Shown here: positions 9,809-19,718 of the stretch, piece by piece
How positions within the stretch are numbered: the stretch's first letter is position 1
Layout of the letters: every line of letters starts with the position of its first letter
DNA from: Isoetes taiwanensis
Lineage: Eukaryota > Streptophyta > Lycopodiopsida > Isoetales > Isoetaceae
Direction of reading: 5' to 3'
DNA length: 64,000 bases
Assembly (NCBI GenBank): GCA_021234155.1
Contig: JAJEKV010000034.1
Span: 7,672,028-7,736,027 of the forward strand
Made by a program: the position numbers and the translations under genes
Notes under the pieces: model-generated
The model's input: the letters and a program-made list of their open reading frames with translations, nothing else
Databases searched by the model: none
Told to the model about the DNA's origin: nothing

Positions 9809-11144
9809 AGCTTCAAGCCTTATGTTTTCTATATCTGTAGCACTTTGTCTCCATGCTCAATACTTTCTGAAGGCAGCAAAATATTTACAATTGATGATTG
9901 TGACTCTCTTCCATTAAACTTGAATTTGAGCCCATGTAACTTGAGCATTTTTTTGATGCCCACCAATGGCACTGTGCAATCTGGATCCTCTTCTGATGGC
10001 TGCTTAACCACTTCTGGATCAATAACTTCCTCTACCAGTCTTTAATGGGGGCAACCTAACTCTGTATCATCGCAGGTGCTAAAAAGTTCATCCCAGATTT
10101 CAGAGAACAATTTGCTTGCTTCATTCTCTTGCGCTTGCTTAGAAATATTCAGGAACATGTCTATCCAATGATGATCCATCCATTTATTAGTAGGACCTCC
10201 GAATTTAAATATGATAACAATGTTATGTCTCTCAAATGTGATTCAACCATTTCCAACTTGGTAGCCATGCTTATCATGCATATCTTTAGCATAGGACCAA
10301 TATTGCCTTTCAAGTCGTGATTGCAGCATTGGGAAAAGCCGAAAGGAAGTAATGTTGTTTTTGTATCTTCGCAGTTGTATCTCCTCCCTCAAAACTTATC
10401 TATTATCTGGGATAGATGCCAAGGAGGGCAATGCTGTGTCAACAAGATTGGTATGATGAATTCCTTTGGTGGAGTAGACCACTTCCTTTCCCAATTGTTA
10501 TCTGTTGGAAGCAACACGCCCATGATGTTTAGGCAGTACAAAATGTGCAGTCTATGATCTTTACGACATCTTACAGACAAGAGCATCATCAGAATTTCTT
10601 TACTACAGTGATACCATTTGCTTTGAAGGTCCCCTTCCATTTTCAAAGATTCATTGCTGATAAATAAGCTTATTACATCTCATTAAACCATTTCGTATCA
10701 AGGATCACAATGGGTGGTAGTTATGAGTGTGTAACATCAAAATACACAACTCCCTTCATGTTATGGAGATGCAAAAGTGTACCCTCAATGGCCTCCTGTG
10801 CAAGCGAATCCTGGAATGATGATTTGACTTTTTTCACCAATTCTGTGACACTTATTACTAGTATTGATGCTCTCATATTTTGCAGAAATGGGATGAGATT
10901 GTCGCATAGTTTAGGTATATTCTTGCCTTGAAGAAGGACATTTATTATAGAATTTATTCTTTTCTTTGGAAGCTTGAGTTGTTGGTGTTTCGTAGCAATA
11001 AACCCAAAGACAGCTTCATCACTTTCAGTAAAGTTGAGTACATCTTTGTATGTATCTCTTATATACCTTGTCATTGTCACTGGCGGATCAAGCATTTCTT
11101 CTTTGGTCCAACAGCTGACCCTTTTGCTGACAAAAACATTTAAG
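9809..11144 (-). pseudogene. LRR-Roc-COR (ROCO-type) host gene, COR portion
   Basis: Minus-strand pieces read like a COR (C-terminal of Roc) domain: VTMTRYIRDTYKDVLNF, ALIEGTLLHLH-like helices (EAIEGTLLHLHNMKGVVYFD), then PIVILDTKWFNEM and EFIIPILLTQHCPPW. The GVVYFD...ILD..WF order and the later IP.LL motif are the usual COR landmarks (family knowledge). Several stops and frame changes are present and no intact gene remains here. It is the downstream half of the gene whose Roc domain lies at 39314-39641; LINE-1 and its nested elements separate them and E1 truncates the far end. The 17-bp target duplication at 11145-11161 marks the LINE-1 junction. Confidence 0.65.
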
Positions 11145-11161
11145 CCAATAATGTAATTGTT
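11145..11161. repeat. LINE-1 target duplication, left copy
   Basis: CCAATAATGTAATTGTT, identical to 39297-39313. It overlaps the start of the poly-T run, which is the LINE poly-A tail on the minus strand. Confidence 0.85.
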
Positions 11162-12899
11162 TTTTTTTTCTGGAAGAACGACAAACTTTATTGGAACTCC
11201 AAGCTAAAAGCCAGATACAAATGCAGAGGCGGGAATAAAATCTCAGGGGATAATCATGATCCACTGAATAGAACCACCAGCCTATGCATAAGACAACACA
11301 CTCAAATAGGACTCAAATATCAACTGTCGCTTGGCAGGAGCAAGCGAAGAACAATGGTAGGCCTTAATGAGTCTAGCTTGTACGTCCTGGAGGACAACTG
11401 CAGAAGGAATATCCAAACCCTGAAAGATACATAATCTTCTGCGCTTCCAGAGGGACCACAACAATCATCCTGATGCTAAATGAAATGCTTGGCTCTGCAA
11501 CTTATTCCAAGTATCAGGATAAATAGCCAGAAGCACTTGCTGACTTGTCAATGTCACATGAAAAAGAGAAAGCAGCCAAGACCAAACAGGCTGGAGCTGA
11601 TCACATAAAAAGAAACAATGCTCAATGGTCTCGTCCCTTTGCTTACACAGTGGGCAGAGTGCTGGCACTCGAGGATCACATCTGTGGACAAGCACATTCA
11701 CACGAGGGCATCTGTGAAGAATCTGCCACCAAAGCACAACCATCTTAGGATGGAGTAGTTTCTCCCAAGCCCAAGACCACATACGTCTCCAACTAGGAGG
11801 TGAGAGCTGAAGGGACCACTTAGTGGATGGCGGAAGGATATCACCATTGACCAGCATCCTATACATAGAGCTCACAAGCCTATGCTCGTGCACACTCTGG
11901 TGGGAAACCCACATACACACTTCGATAGCCTCTAAAGCAACCAATGGCAGAGTACTGACAACCTTTTGCCAAATAGGGCTATCCCATCGAGACAATAAGA
12001 ATTTTGTTTGAAAGATTTGCCATGTTGCTAATTGGCCAGAATCATACCATGCCGCAACCGTCAAGATTCCTGCTAACCTTTAGTGCCGTTGAGTTAATGG
12101 ATGAACTGAGGCACAAAGTGGAAGATTATTTTCCACAGGTATCCACCAACAAGGGGCACTCAACTGATGACATGCAACAAGATCAATACGAAATAAGGTC
12201 TATATTGTCTCCCAAGACTCCAGCAAGCCTTTCAAAAAAGGGGAGGCATTAGGAAAAGGGCATAGCTGATAAAAGAGACTCCAAGGAAGAAGAGGTTTTA
12301 ATGAAGCTTTCCCAAAAGGAACACAATATACAAGTGACTGCTTCACCAACCGTATTCCAAGTGAGTCAACCATATCCCTAAGGATCCTCCAAATGAACTT
12401 AGAAATCAGAATCTTACTCTGCAGATGGAAGTCTGTCATACCCAAACCACTTGCAAATTTTGGCTTAGTGCATTTGGACCATGCAAGCTTGACCACAGCA
12501 TGCTCCTCATTCCCATCCCAAATAAAATTACGGACAATGGTAACAATCAACTGAAATTTTGAATGAGAAGCCAGAAGGGCAGAGGCCATATAGACGTGGG
12601 AATTACTTAAAACATGCTTAGCAACAGTTATTCGTGCTGGCAGAGAGAGCTTAGCAGTATTCCACCAAAACAAATGCTTTCGCAACCCTTCTATGATAAT
12701 ATCCCAAGCATCGGAGGCAGAAATATGAATGCCCACAGGAATACCAAGAAGTTTAGTAGCCTTCCCATGAGGAAGCACTTCCAAGGAAAATCAGCAACAC
12801 AAGGAGATACAATCCCATCAAGCGTCCATAATACAGAACACTTTGGCCAACCAACAAAAACTCCAGATGCTAAAGAGAAAGTATCAAGAAGAAGCTTAG
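11162..12899 (-). mobile_element. LINE-1, 3' part (RT end, zf-RVT, poly-A)
   Basis: This is the minus-strand 3' portion of an L1-type LINE, split from its 5' portion (37548-39296) by E2. Reading from 12899 down: reverse transcriptase thumb region (KLLGIPVGIHIS, LSLPARITVAKHVLSNS, FIWDG), then a zinc-binding zf-RVT domain (WWQILHRCPRVNVLVHRC, CPLCKQRDETIEHCFFLC). It ends in poly-A (poly-T at 11161-11169) preceded by the AATAAAGTTTGTCGTTCTTC-type 3' end also found in the two short copies at 54278 and 60760. Frames are broken in places (near 11465 and 12200), so it is inactive. Confidence 0.9.
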
Positions 12900-12904
12900 C
12901 ATTC
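12900..12904. repeat. E2 target duplication CATTC, left copy
   Basis: CATTC directly before TGTGACG of the E2 5' LTR; repeated at 37543-37547 after the 3' LTR. Confidence 0.85.
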
Positions 12905-14469
12905 TGTGACGTTCCAGGATAATATATGGTATGAATACCTATATTATACTGACACGTCACTAGTACATGTCAACTTAGACGACATGTACACATCGACCAT
13001 AAAGGGGTAGTACCCTAGGGTACAACCTTGTGACCCATTATATTGCACATGTTAAGGCCACATGTGAATAATATCCTTTTGCCATGTGGCAATAGCCCAT
13101 TGACCAATTAGGGCCCAGCCCTAAATTCGTGGGGATAAAGGGGCATAAACTCTAAAAGGGAAACCCTTTCAATTCCCAGCCCCCATAAGTCGGATTGGAG
13201 TAGCAGTGGACGTCTTCTCGCGTGAACAGTAGCAGAGGAACCGGAATTCCTTAGTCGCAGCTCGATCCAAGCCAGCAATCTCGAGATTCAGCAGCATGGA
13301 CGCCTTCAGAGGAGTGGGAGCCAGCCAAGAAGCCGGTTAGTGGTTGATCCGATAGTTAGATCCGAGTTTTCAGCCCTCATTCCATAGGATTAGTATTCAT
13401 TCTTAGCTATAGGCGACCCCTACAGCCTAAGAATGATAGATACTAACAAAGGAACCTAACCATGTACGATTAGGTAGATTAGAATAGATGTATTCTATTG
13501 TTTCAGTTCTGTTGTGATGATATTGTGACATTCTATGCGCCACTCTTGTGTATTGGGAAGGGGGGTAGAGACCCAGAGCCCAAGTAGTTGTATGATCATA
13601 GTTTTAGCCCATTAATTCCCAATTAATGCGGCCTGTGCATAAGAGCCCGCCTGGCTGTGGGTGGCGGAGCTAGACTGGCTGACAAGGGAGGGCTTGTCTA
13701 ATCACGGTTGATCCCCTGGCGCGTAACGACGGCCGGGGAATGTTGTGAGCTAGGCCTAATACCCTGGCACTGCGTGAGGGCAGGGTATGGGCTCGACACT
13801 CGTGGGGTGATGCGTCATCTTCCAGTGAGTTCAAGTCGTATACGAGCAGTGGCTCTCTAGCTCGCCCGTGATTAGCATGAACCTTCTGGAGGAGAGTGAT
13901 CTCCTCCTGCCTCATCGGGACTGGGGAGATGCAACCAGTAGTAGTAGCCCCTCTGGCTATTCACCTGGCAGGCTACGGTCAGGCTCCAATACTTTTCAGC
14001 CTATCTGCAAAGTATGCACAGGAGGGGCGGATGGAGTGGACTACCCAACGGCCATGTTCCGATGCCAGCCAAATCCAATTGCCATGAATTCTGTCTGCAT
14101 TGCTATCTGGAGACCCCAAACTGTCAGTCGATCCCCATGAGTCTGAACCTGGGTAGGATCTTCCCTATGTCATGTTGATGTACTGATGTGTGATGCAGCT
14201 ACTGTGATATGGTGGACCACCCTTCGAGGTGGGTATGTTATTATTGCTTGATGTCATGTGCTCATGTTTTGTTTACGCTTTCGTTGCTAGGTCGATCCCG
14301 AGGGAGACGGGATGAATGACACGTCCATTCTTCCCCGTCGGGTTCTTGGCCACCATCGAGAGCCCGATGTTAGGTGGACGGCCTCACATCAGCGGGCAGA
14401 TGCTGGTTTGAGGGATGATCTCCAGTTTGTATACGATCGGGGCATCGTATATGAGCTGGGGCCATCACA
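12905..14469 (+). repeat. E2 5' LTR
   Basis: 1565 bp, TGTGACGTTCC...GGCCATCACA. Nearly identical to the 3' LTR over AT-rich stretches (12905-13200, 13410-13640, 14130-14460) but strongly discordant in the CAG/CTG-rich parts (13200-13400, 13640-14100). No gene inside. Confidence 0.93.
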
Positions 14470-14470
14470 A

Positions 14471-14482
14471 TGGTATCAGAGC
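14471..14482 (+). other. E2 primer-binding site
   Basis: TGGTATCAGAGC, 1 bp after the LTR, complementary to initiator Met-tRNA. It sets E2 on the plus strand. Confidence 0.95.
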
Positions 14483-14697
14483 TCTGATCTTGGCAGACCA
14501 GGATCGAGCACTGACCGAAACCCTATAGGAACTAACTCATCTAGACATTCAGTCTTGGAGGTAAAAGCCCAAGCACAAACCTCGAGTAGCGGGAATTTTT
14601 TTTTTCCCGGGGTAGAGCTAGTAATTATCTAAGATTAGGATAATTAGAGAACATAGGCACCTAAGAGAGCCTACTAAAATTCAAGCACTTTTGGCTA

Positions 14698-14769
14698 ACG
14701 ACTCCAAGAGTGCGCCAGGAGCACGTTAGGACCCGATCTAATGGGTCTCTCGCGCACTCTTAGAGTAGT
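14698..14769. repeat. E2 hairpin repeat 1
   Basis: Inverted repeat with arms GACTCCAAGAGTGCGCC and GCGCACTCTTAGAGT. The inner stem is diverged from the other E2 copies (GATCTAATGGG region). It lies in the leader between the primer site and the H3-like gene. Confidence 0.8.
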
Positions 14770-14910
14770 CACCCCATACGAACCCTAGAACTTGGCCTTA
14801 GGAACTCCAGATGATAAAATAAAAGATGAAATCTCAATCAAAAAGCTTGAAATAGCTAGAATTATATGTTAAAACATCGAAGAACGTTAAATACAAGTCA
14901 CTTTTGGAAC

Positions 14911-14984
14911 GACGACTCCAAGAGTGCGCCCGAGTATAGTTAGGCCCCAACCTAACCCCCTCCGCGCGCACTCTTAGAGTCGTC
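14911..14984. repeat. E2 hairpin repeat 2
   Basis: Arms CGACGACTCCAAGAGTGCGC and GCGCACTCTTAGAGTCG with an inner GTTAGG...CCTAAC stem. The pairing extends outward through GTCACTTTT...AAAAGTGAC (about 14897-14996), giving the longest stem of the set. Confidence 0.85.
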
Positions 14985-15121
14985 CCTAAAAGTGACCTCA
15001 AAAATTGATTATAAATTACTCAAAGGGTAAAAGTAATAATAGAATCTTGCTTAAAATGCTTGAATTAGTGGGAAACGACATGTAAATTGTTTAAATTCGA
15101 TGTGTTGGAGCAGAGAAGGCC

Positions 15122-15194
15122 AACGACTCCAAGAGTGCGCCAGAGTATAGTTAGGCCCCAACCTAACCCCCTCCTCGCGCACTCTTAGAGGCGT
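15122..15194. repeat. E2 hairpin repeat 3
   Basis: Same arms and GTTAGG...CCTAAC inner stem. It ends 107 bp before the TATA-like box of the H3-like gene, close to the 102 bp seen in E1. Confidence 0.85.
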
Positions 15195-15300
15195 TCGAAG
15201 AAACAGGACCAAACAAGACCCCAATCTCATCCAAGATGGGGAGACTTTCGCCAGCAAACCAACCAGACGACTAATTCGACCGAACCCTAAAAATTAAACC

Positions 15301-15309
15301 CATAAATTA
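15301..15309 (+). promoter_or_regulatory. TATA-like box before E2 H3-like gene
   Basis: CATAAATTA, 114 bp upstream of the ATG, preceded by AACCCTAA, a telo-box-like motif common in plant promoters (family knowledge). It is weaker than the other three boxes; its position is the main support. Confidence 0.45.
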
Positions 15310-15414
15310 CGGGACATAGGCTCATTTTTTTAGGGTTTCTCTCACGTGATTCCGCGAGCTCCTTTTGTTAGCCGATCTTTTGGCGCCCTGCTCCAAATCG
15401 AACACTGGCACACA

Positions 15415-16599
15415 ATGGCTAGGACAAAACAGACCGCCCGCAAGCCAAAGAAGGACGATAGACCCAGCGCCCAAGTGCTCGCCGCGGAACAGAAGCTCAA
15501 AGATGCTGACGAGAAACTGAAGGCTGACATGGAAAGGCGGCCTAGGTACTACAGGAACTTGGAAAAGAGGCGCAGGAAGGAAGAAAAAGCCAGGAAGAAG
15601 GAAGAAAAGGCAAGAAGAAGAGAAGAAAGGGCCAAGAGAAAGGAGGAGAAGGCGAGAACGAAAGCGGATGAAGAAATTGCAGAGGCGGAGGATGAGCAAT
15701 GGCGGGAGCTGAGGACTAAGAATAGGGAGGAACCCGACCCGAAAGGGAAAAGGGTAATGACTGAAGAACCCCGGCCTAAGAAGAGGAAGACCTCGACCGG
15801 CGTAGTCATAAACAAGCCAACCGAAGGCGAACAACCGCCAGCCTCGTCAGAAGAGACTGATGTGGTAGCAGATTTCTTGGAGGCAGCCCTTCTCGGAACT
15901 GGAGAATCCTCACAGAAGAAGCCTAACCCTCGTGCTGACACAGAGGAACCCCAAGGGGAGGACCCAAACCCAGCACAAGACCACGCAGAGACACAGGTTG
16001 ACCTACCCCCGCCATTGCCCCCACCGTTTTCAGAATGGCAACAGGCAAAGAAGCTAGGTGACGAGAAAGCAACCGCAGGGAAGGCAAAGAAGACGGCCAG
16101 GGACTCTTACACTCTAGGGCCCGAAAGGAGATACAAGAAGGAGCTAGCAGACTACACGATATACAAGAAGATGCACGACGAGTATGCTGCTTACTACCAG
16201 GAACACAGGGTAAGGTATGTCGAAGGAGGACGGCCAACACGAGAGGCATTCCAGCTGATACCTCCACCAGAGCTCACGGAGCCTCCGAAGAAACCTATGA
16301 AGAGATCCCAAGACTCCCCTTTTGCGAGAGCCCTGCGAGAAATCCGCCATTTCCAAAGGAGCTACGGATTTCTGATCCCGAGAGCAGCATTCCAGAGGTT
16401 CGTCCGAGAAATCTTGTGGGAGTTCGACCCCAACAAGCGAGTAACCAACGACATGTTACTCGCTTTACAAGAAGCAGCAGAGATGGAGGTCGTACAGCAT
16501 TTCGAGGATTCATTAGCATGCACTCTCCATGCAAAAAGGGTCACGCTCCAACCAAAGGATATGAAGTTAGCCAAGTACATTAAGAGAACAGATAAATAG
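15415..16599 (+). CDS. E2 histone H3-like fusion protein (H3 tail, charged linker, H3/CENH3-type fold)
   Basis: 394 residues, uninterrupted. The start at 15415 was chosen because it yields MARTKQTARK, residues 1-9 of the H3 tail with K4 and K9 (position 10 is Pro, not Ser). An in-frame upstream ATG at 15346 would hide this tail and was rejected. Residues about 35-110 are a Lys/Arg/Glu-rich, probably helical stretch; about 120-280 is a variable Pro-rich linker with YYQEHRVRYVEGGRP shared with E1. Residues 301-390 form an H3 fold: RALREIRHFQRSYGFLIPRA, FVREI, LLALQEAAEMEVVQHFED, LHAKRVTLQPKDMKLAKYI. Canonical H3 is about 135 residues, so this is a large fusion. EIRHFQ, LIP and RVTL favour a CENH3-like ancestor, while loop 1 has H3 length. 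Expected location is the nucleus; the role is unknown. Confidence 0.9.
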   Translation: MARTKQTARKPKKDDRPSAQVLAAEQKLKDADEKLKADMERRPRYYRNLEKRRRKEEKARKKEEKARRREERAKRKEEKARTKADEEIAEAEDEQWRELRTKNREEPDPKGKRVMTEEPRPKKRKTSTGVVINKPTEGEQPPASSEETDVVADFLEAALLGTGESSQKKPNPRADTEEPQGEDPNPAQDHAETQVDLPPPLPPPFSEWQQAKKLGDEKATAGKAKKTARDSYTLGPERRYKKELADYTIYKKMHDEYAAYYQEHRVRYVEGGRPTREAFQLIPPPELTEPPKKPMKRSQDSPFARALREIRHFQRSYGFLIPRAAFQRFVREILWEFDPNKRVTNDMLLALQEAAEMEVVQHFEDSLACTLHAKRVTLQPKDMKLAKYIKRTDK

Positions 16600-16737
16600 A
16601 GGGGAACTTACCTTTTTGTAACTAACAGGTTTATATGTGATGTATGAAAATTTTGAATAATAAAGATATATAGTCGTTTAAAAATGTGTATTCATTAGGT
16701 ACAGTATTAGATCTGGAGCAAATGCGATATTTTGACC

Positions 16738-16809
16738 AACGACTCCAAGAGTGCGCCAGAGCATAGTTAGGTCCCAACCTAATCCCCTCCTCGCGCACTC
16801 TTAGAGTCA
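16738..16809. repeat. E2 hairpin repeat 4
   Basis: Arms GACTCCAAGAGTGCGCC and GCGCACTCTTAGAGTC, inner stem GTTAGG...CCTAAT. It follows the H3-like stop by about 140 bp, in the same place as the E1 hairpins between the two genes. Confidence 0.85.
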
Positions 16810-16949
16810 TCCAGCCAACTGGGCCATTGATTAGCCCTACTTGCTCCAAACGTGGTAAATAAACAAAGAAACTTGCATTTAAGAAGAAAACTAAAAGGAA
16901 TTACCCCTCCCAGCGGATTTTTTGGCATCCATTTGACAGAAATAGGCTA

Positions 16950-17020
16950 ACGACTCCAAGAGTGCGCCAGAGCATACTTAGGTCCCAACCTAACACCCCC
17001 CTCACGCACTCTTAGAGACG
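16950..17020. repeat. E2 hairpin repeat 5
   Basis: Arms CGACTCCAAGAGTGCGCC and ACGCACTCTTAGAG, inner stem TTAGG...CCTAA. It ends 183 bp before the p57 TATA box (194 bp in E1). Confidence 0.85.
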
Positions 17021-17202
17021 CCCAACCTTCCCAAGTTCATAACTTGAGCTAGACATACCCAAATCGGCCAAAATTTGTTGCATTAGAACCCTAAAAACTG
17101 TAGACAAGCCACTTCTAGCTTCAAATTAATCTAGAAACATTAGCCTTCATCCCAATTATCAAGAGTTTTAGAAACCCTAAAAATTTTAGGGTACAAATTC
17201 CC

Positions 17203-17210
17203 TATATATA
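17203..17210 (+). promoter_or_regulatory. TATA box before E2 p57
   Basis: TATATATA within CCCTATATATACCC, 120 bp upstream of the p57 ATG. AACCCTAAAAA motifs (telo-box-like) lie just upstream at about 17093 and 17173. Confidence 0.6.
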
Positions 17211-17322
17211 CCCTCATAACCCCTAAAACCTCAACCACAGAATTGCTCCTGCGATCAAGGCGATCTCCCAGCTCCCTCCAGCGCTCCCAGTTCCGTTTGA
17301 TATCGGCAGCACGCTCCTCGTC

Positions 17323-18834
17323 ATGGCTACAGAATCCTTCATCAGTTGGTATAGCGCCTCCCCCCACATTGCTGAAGTAGATGTTAATGCAGTATTCCAA
17401 GTCTTTCAAAAAGAATTTGACCTGTCAGCAACCCTGAACTCCAATCCCTTCTACCAGCAAGTCCTGCAAGAATTCCAAGAGAAAGTAGTCCCTAGCTTGC
17501 AAGAGATACCGCCATGCATAGGGTACTTTGTACCAAGGACCGCGTTGCAAACAACCCTTAGTCATGTACCCAACATTGCCAAAGTATTGCGAAATAGGAC
17601 CAACCGCTTACCAGCCTACATGATCCTAACCAGCAATAGAAAAGTTTTTTTCTCCTACAACACAGCCTTAGCGCTATATCTAGTCTATAGGGCCGAAACC
17701 ATAATAGGCGAACCATCAATTCAGCCACTGGAGGTCACACCCTTGGACGCAGCAGCAGACGAACGGCTACTGCTTGAGTATGAAGAGACCATAGCAGAAG
17801 CATCCGAAGAAAGTGAAGACTCCGAGCAAGAAAGTGAGGATGACATGGAGGTGGACCCAGAGGAGGAACGCCGTGAAGCGGAACAAGACATCACCTGCTT
17901 CGAAGCTGACAGGACCACCCCGAGGATTGCACAACCAATCGGGCTGGGAATAACAAGTCTAGCACCAATCATAGTCGAAGGCCAAGAATACTTGCTGCTA
18001 AACGACATCAAAAACCTCCCCGAATGCAGGGACAGAGGCTACCGCGTCGACGAACTCCTTCACCTTCTACGGCAACAGCCGGATTTAGAAGACTTCATCG
18101 ACCAAGAAACTGAAGATTTTCCGGTGCAAATACGAGAAGCAGCTACTTACACAGGACATACCATGTCGGACATTGAAGCCTACGGCGCTATCAGAGGTAT
18201 GATGACGGAAGAACTCCCTACCGAGGAGGAGTTTGTAGCACTTCAAGAGCAGATGGGAATAAGGGGGAAGACAACAAGAGTGGAGTCTTCTTCATCGCAA
18301 GAACAGGTATCAAAATTCCAAGGGAGAGCCACAAACCTGACAAGTGTACGAACGCTCTTCCAGGATTATAAGGAATTGGTTCAGGTTCCCGTCGATCAGT
18401 ATGCATCAAGGCACAGGGGTACCTCAGGAGCACGTGGAGGAGTACCGGGAGCAGCACTCAAATATTATCTTCCGCTCCTAACGGACGGTAGAATAATAAT
18501 ATTTCACAAGCGCTTCAGCCCACGCGGAGAGGAAGCTGTGCAGATGCTAGTAGCACTTTCGGGATTTGGCATGCACACACGCCTATCACAAAAAGTCGAC
18601 CATGTTATTTTGGTGAAGCGGAAAACAGCCTTGGGCATTTTCGACTTTGCAGTACCCCACCTTCGACAAGGTAGGTTGGCAGTGACAGCAGCTCATACCT
18701 CCCATAGACGGGTGGAAGAGCTAGCATCCGCCATCCGAGGGGGATCAGCAAGGGATATACTCAGGAACTTGGGAAGTACAGTAGGTACAGCCCAAGTAAA
18801 GAAGTTCCTTGAGGATCACCCAGACTATCAATAA
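17323..18834 (+). CDS. E2 p57: conserved accessory protein of unknown function
   Basis: 503 residues, uninterrupted, starting MATESFISWYSAS, the start conserved with E1. There is no signal peptide and no clear membrane segment. An acidic tract at about residues 150-188 (SEESEDSEQESEDDMEVDPE) resembles histone-chaperone tails in composition only. Conserved central block from about residue 207 (LGLGITSLAPIIV, LLLNDIKNLPECR, DELLHLLRQQPDL) and C-terminal block from about 381 (YYLPLLTDGRI, FSPRGEEAV, VDHVILVKRKTALGIFDFAV, VGTAQVKKFLEDHPDYQ). I recognise no known domain. It sits between the H3-like gene and gag with its own TATA box. A partnership with the H3-like protein is a guess from proximity and charge. 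Confidence 0.85.
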   Translation: MATESFISWYSASPHIAEVDVNAVFQVFQKEFDLSATLNSNPFYQQVLQEFQEKVVPSLQEIPPCIGYFVPRTALQTTLSHVPNIAKVLRNRTNRLPAYMILTSNRKVFFSYNTALALYLVYRAETIIGEPSIQPLEVTPLDAAADERLLLEYEETIAEASEESEDSEQESEDDMEVDPEEERREAEQDITCFEADRTTPRIAQPIGLGITSLAPIIVEGQEYLLLNDIKNLPECRDRGYRVDELLHLLRQQPDLEDFIDQETEDFPVQIREAATYTGHTMSDIEAYGAIRGMMTEELPTEEEFVALQEQMGIRGKTTRVESSSSQEQVSKFQGRATNLTSVRTLFQDYKELVQVPVDQYASRHRGTSGARGGVPGAALKYYLPLLTDGRIIIFHKRFSPRGEEAVQMLVALSGFGMHTRLSQKVDHVILVKRKTALGIFDFAVPHLRQGRLAVTAAHTSHRRVEELASAIRGGSARDILRNLGSTVGTAQVKKFLEDHPDYQ

Positions 18835-19000
18835 ATCAATGTAATGGAAATCATGTCTATTGTAGTAAGTAAATATATATCGGATATATATTAATAAAAA
18901 TATAAGATCCTTTTTGAATTGCATTTCAAATGTCTTTTTGGTATCGTTGTCTTAACAATCATATCATTCAAACACCTAATGCAACCAACAAAAGGAACTC
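18835..19000 (+). other. E2 spacer between p57 and gag
   Basis: About 165 bp of AT-rich sequence (TATATATCGGATATATATTAATAAAAATATAA in part) with AATAAA-like signals at about 18893 that could end the p57 transcript. No hairpin of the E2 type is present. Confidence 0.5.
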
Positions 19001-19713
19001 ATGATAAATGGTGCTAATGTAATAGGTGCAGTTAGAATAGGCAGGAATGTCGACCTTGAATTCCAAGCCCAAGGCGATCATACACCAATCAGACAATTCC
19101 AGCCACGGGAGCTATTCGAGGAGTATTATGCACCGACGCCGGAGGAAGAAATTTCGCAGATGAGGTCAGATCTGCAAGAAATAAAAGCCATGCTGGCAGG
19201 CAGGGGAAGAAACAGGCAGGACCAGAATGTGCAGGCCCCAAAGGCCCGTTCTCAGCACAAAGGAAAGGAGAAAAAGAGGAGCCGCCGCAGAGCTTCTAGC
19301 TCCAGCTCCTCCGACAGCTCGGATTCAAGCTCTGAGTCTGAGGAGGAAACAGTAAGAACAGCCCGGAAGGAAGAAAGAATAACGGGGAGGCAGCCAGGCC
19401 TATCCGACTACCAGAAGAAGGTCGACTCGGCCTTAAGTAATGTTTGGAAGGCACGCAAGCTGGAACAGTTTTCCGGCGAAAACAGATCAGGGATGGAAGC
19501 CGAAGCATGACTAGACGAGATGAGTGAGTACGGAAATGCTTACGGCATGAAAGATAAAGATAAGGGCAGGGTAGCCACTGCTAACTTGAAAGGGGCAGCC
19601 CGGATTTGGTGGAGGGGGTATGCTAAAGCCCATGGAATGAGCAGAGACAAGTGTAGGTTCACAAAGTTCGCAAAGGCCTTCAAAAAGCACTATGTCCCAA
19701 GAGAACACAAGTG
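19001..19713 (+). pseudogene. E2 gag, N-terminal part (stop, then E4 insertion)
   Basis: Gag capsid-like protein. It begins MINGANVIGAV; the segment conserved with E1 starts at PTPEEEISQMRSDLQEIKAML. A Ser/Arg-rich stretch (RRRASSSSSSDSSDSSSES) follows, then the gag core (LEQFSGENRSGMEAEA, ARIWWRGYAKAHGM). A TGA at 19508-19510 replaces the Trp codon that E1 keeps after EAEA. The frame continues after it to HKCH, where E4 interrupts. Confidence 0.85.
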
Positions 19714-19718
19714 CCATC

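Noticed and set aside
15346-15414. Upstream in-frame ATG as the start of the E2 H3-like gene
   Set aside because: It would bury the H3-tail sequence internally; E1 has the tail directly after its ATG at the matching place and no similar extension is conserved.
15322-15941. Minus-strand Leu/Phe/Ser-rich frames as genes
   Set aside because: Shadows of the Lys/Arg/Glu-rich part of the E2 H3-like gene.
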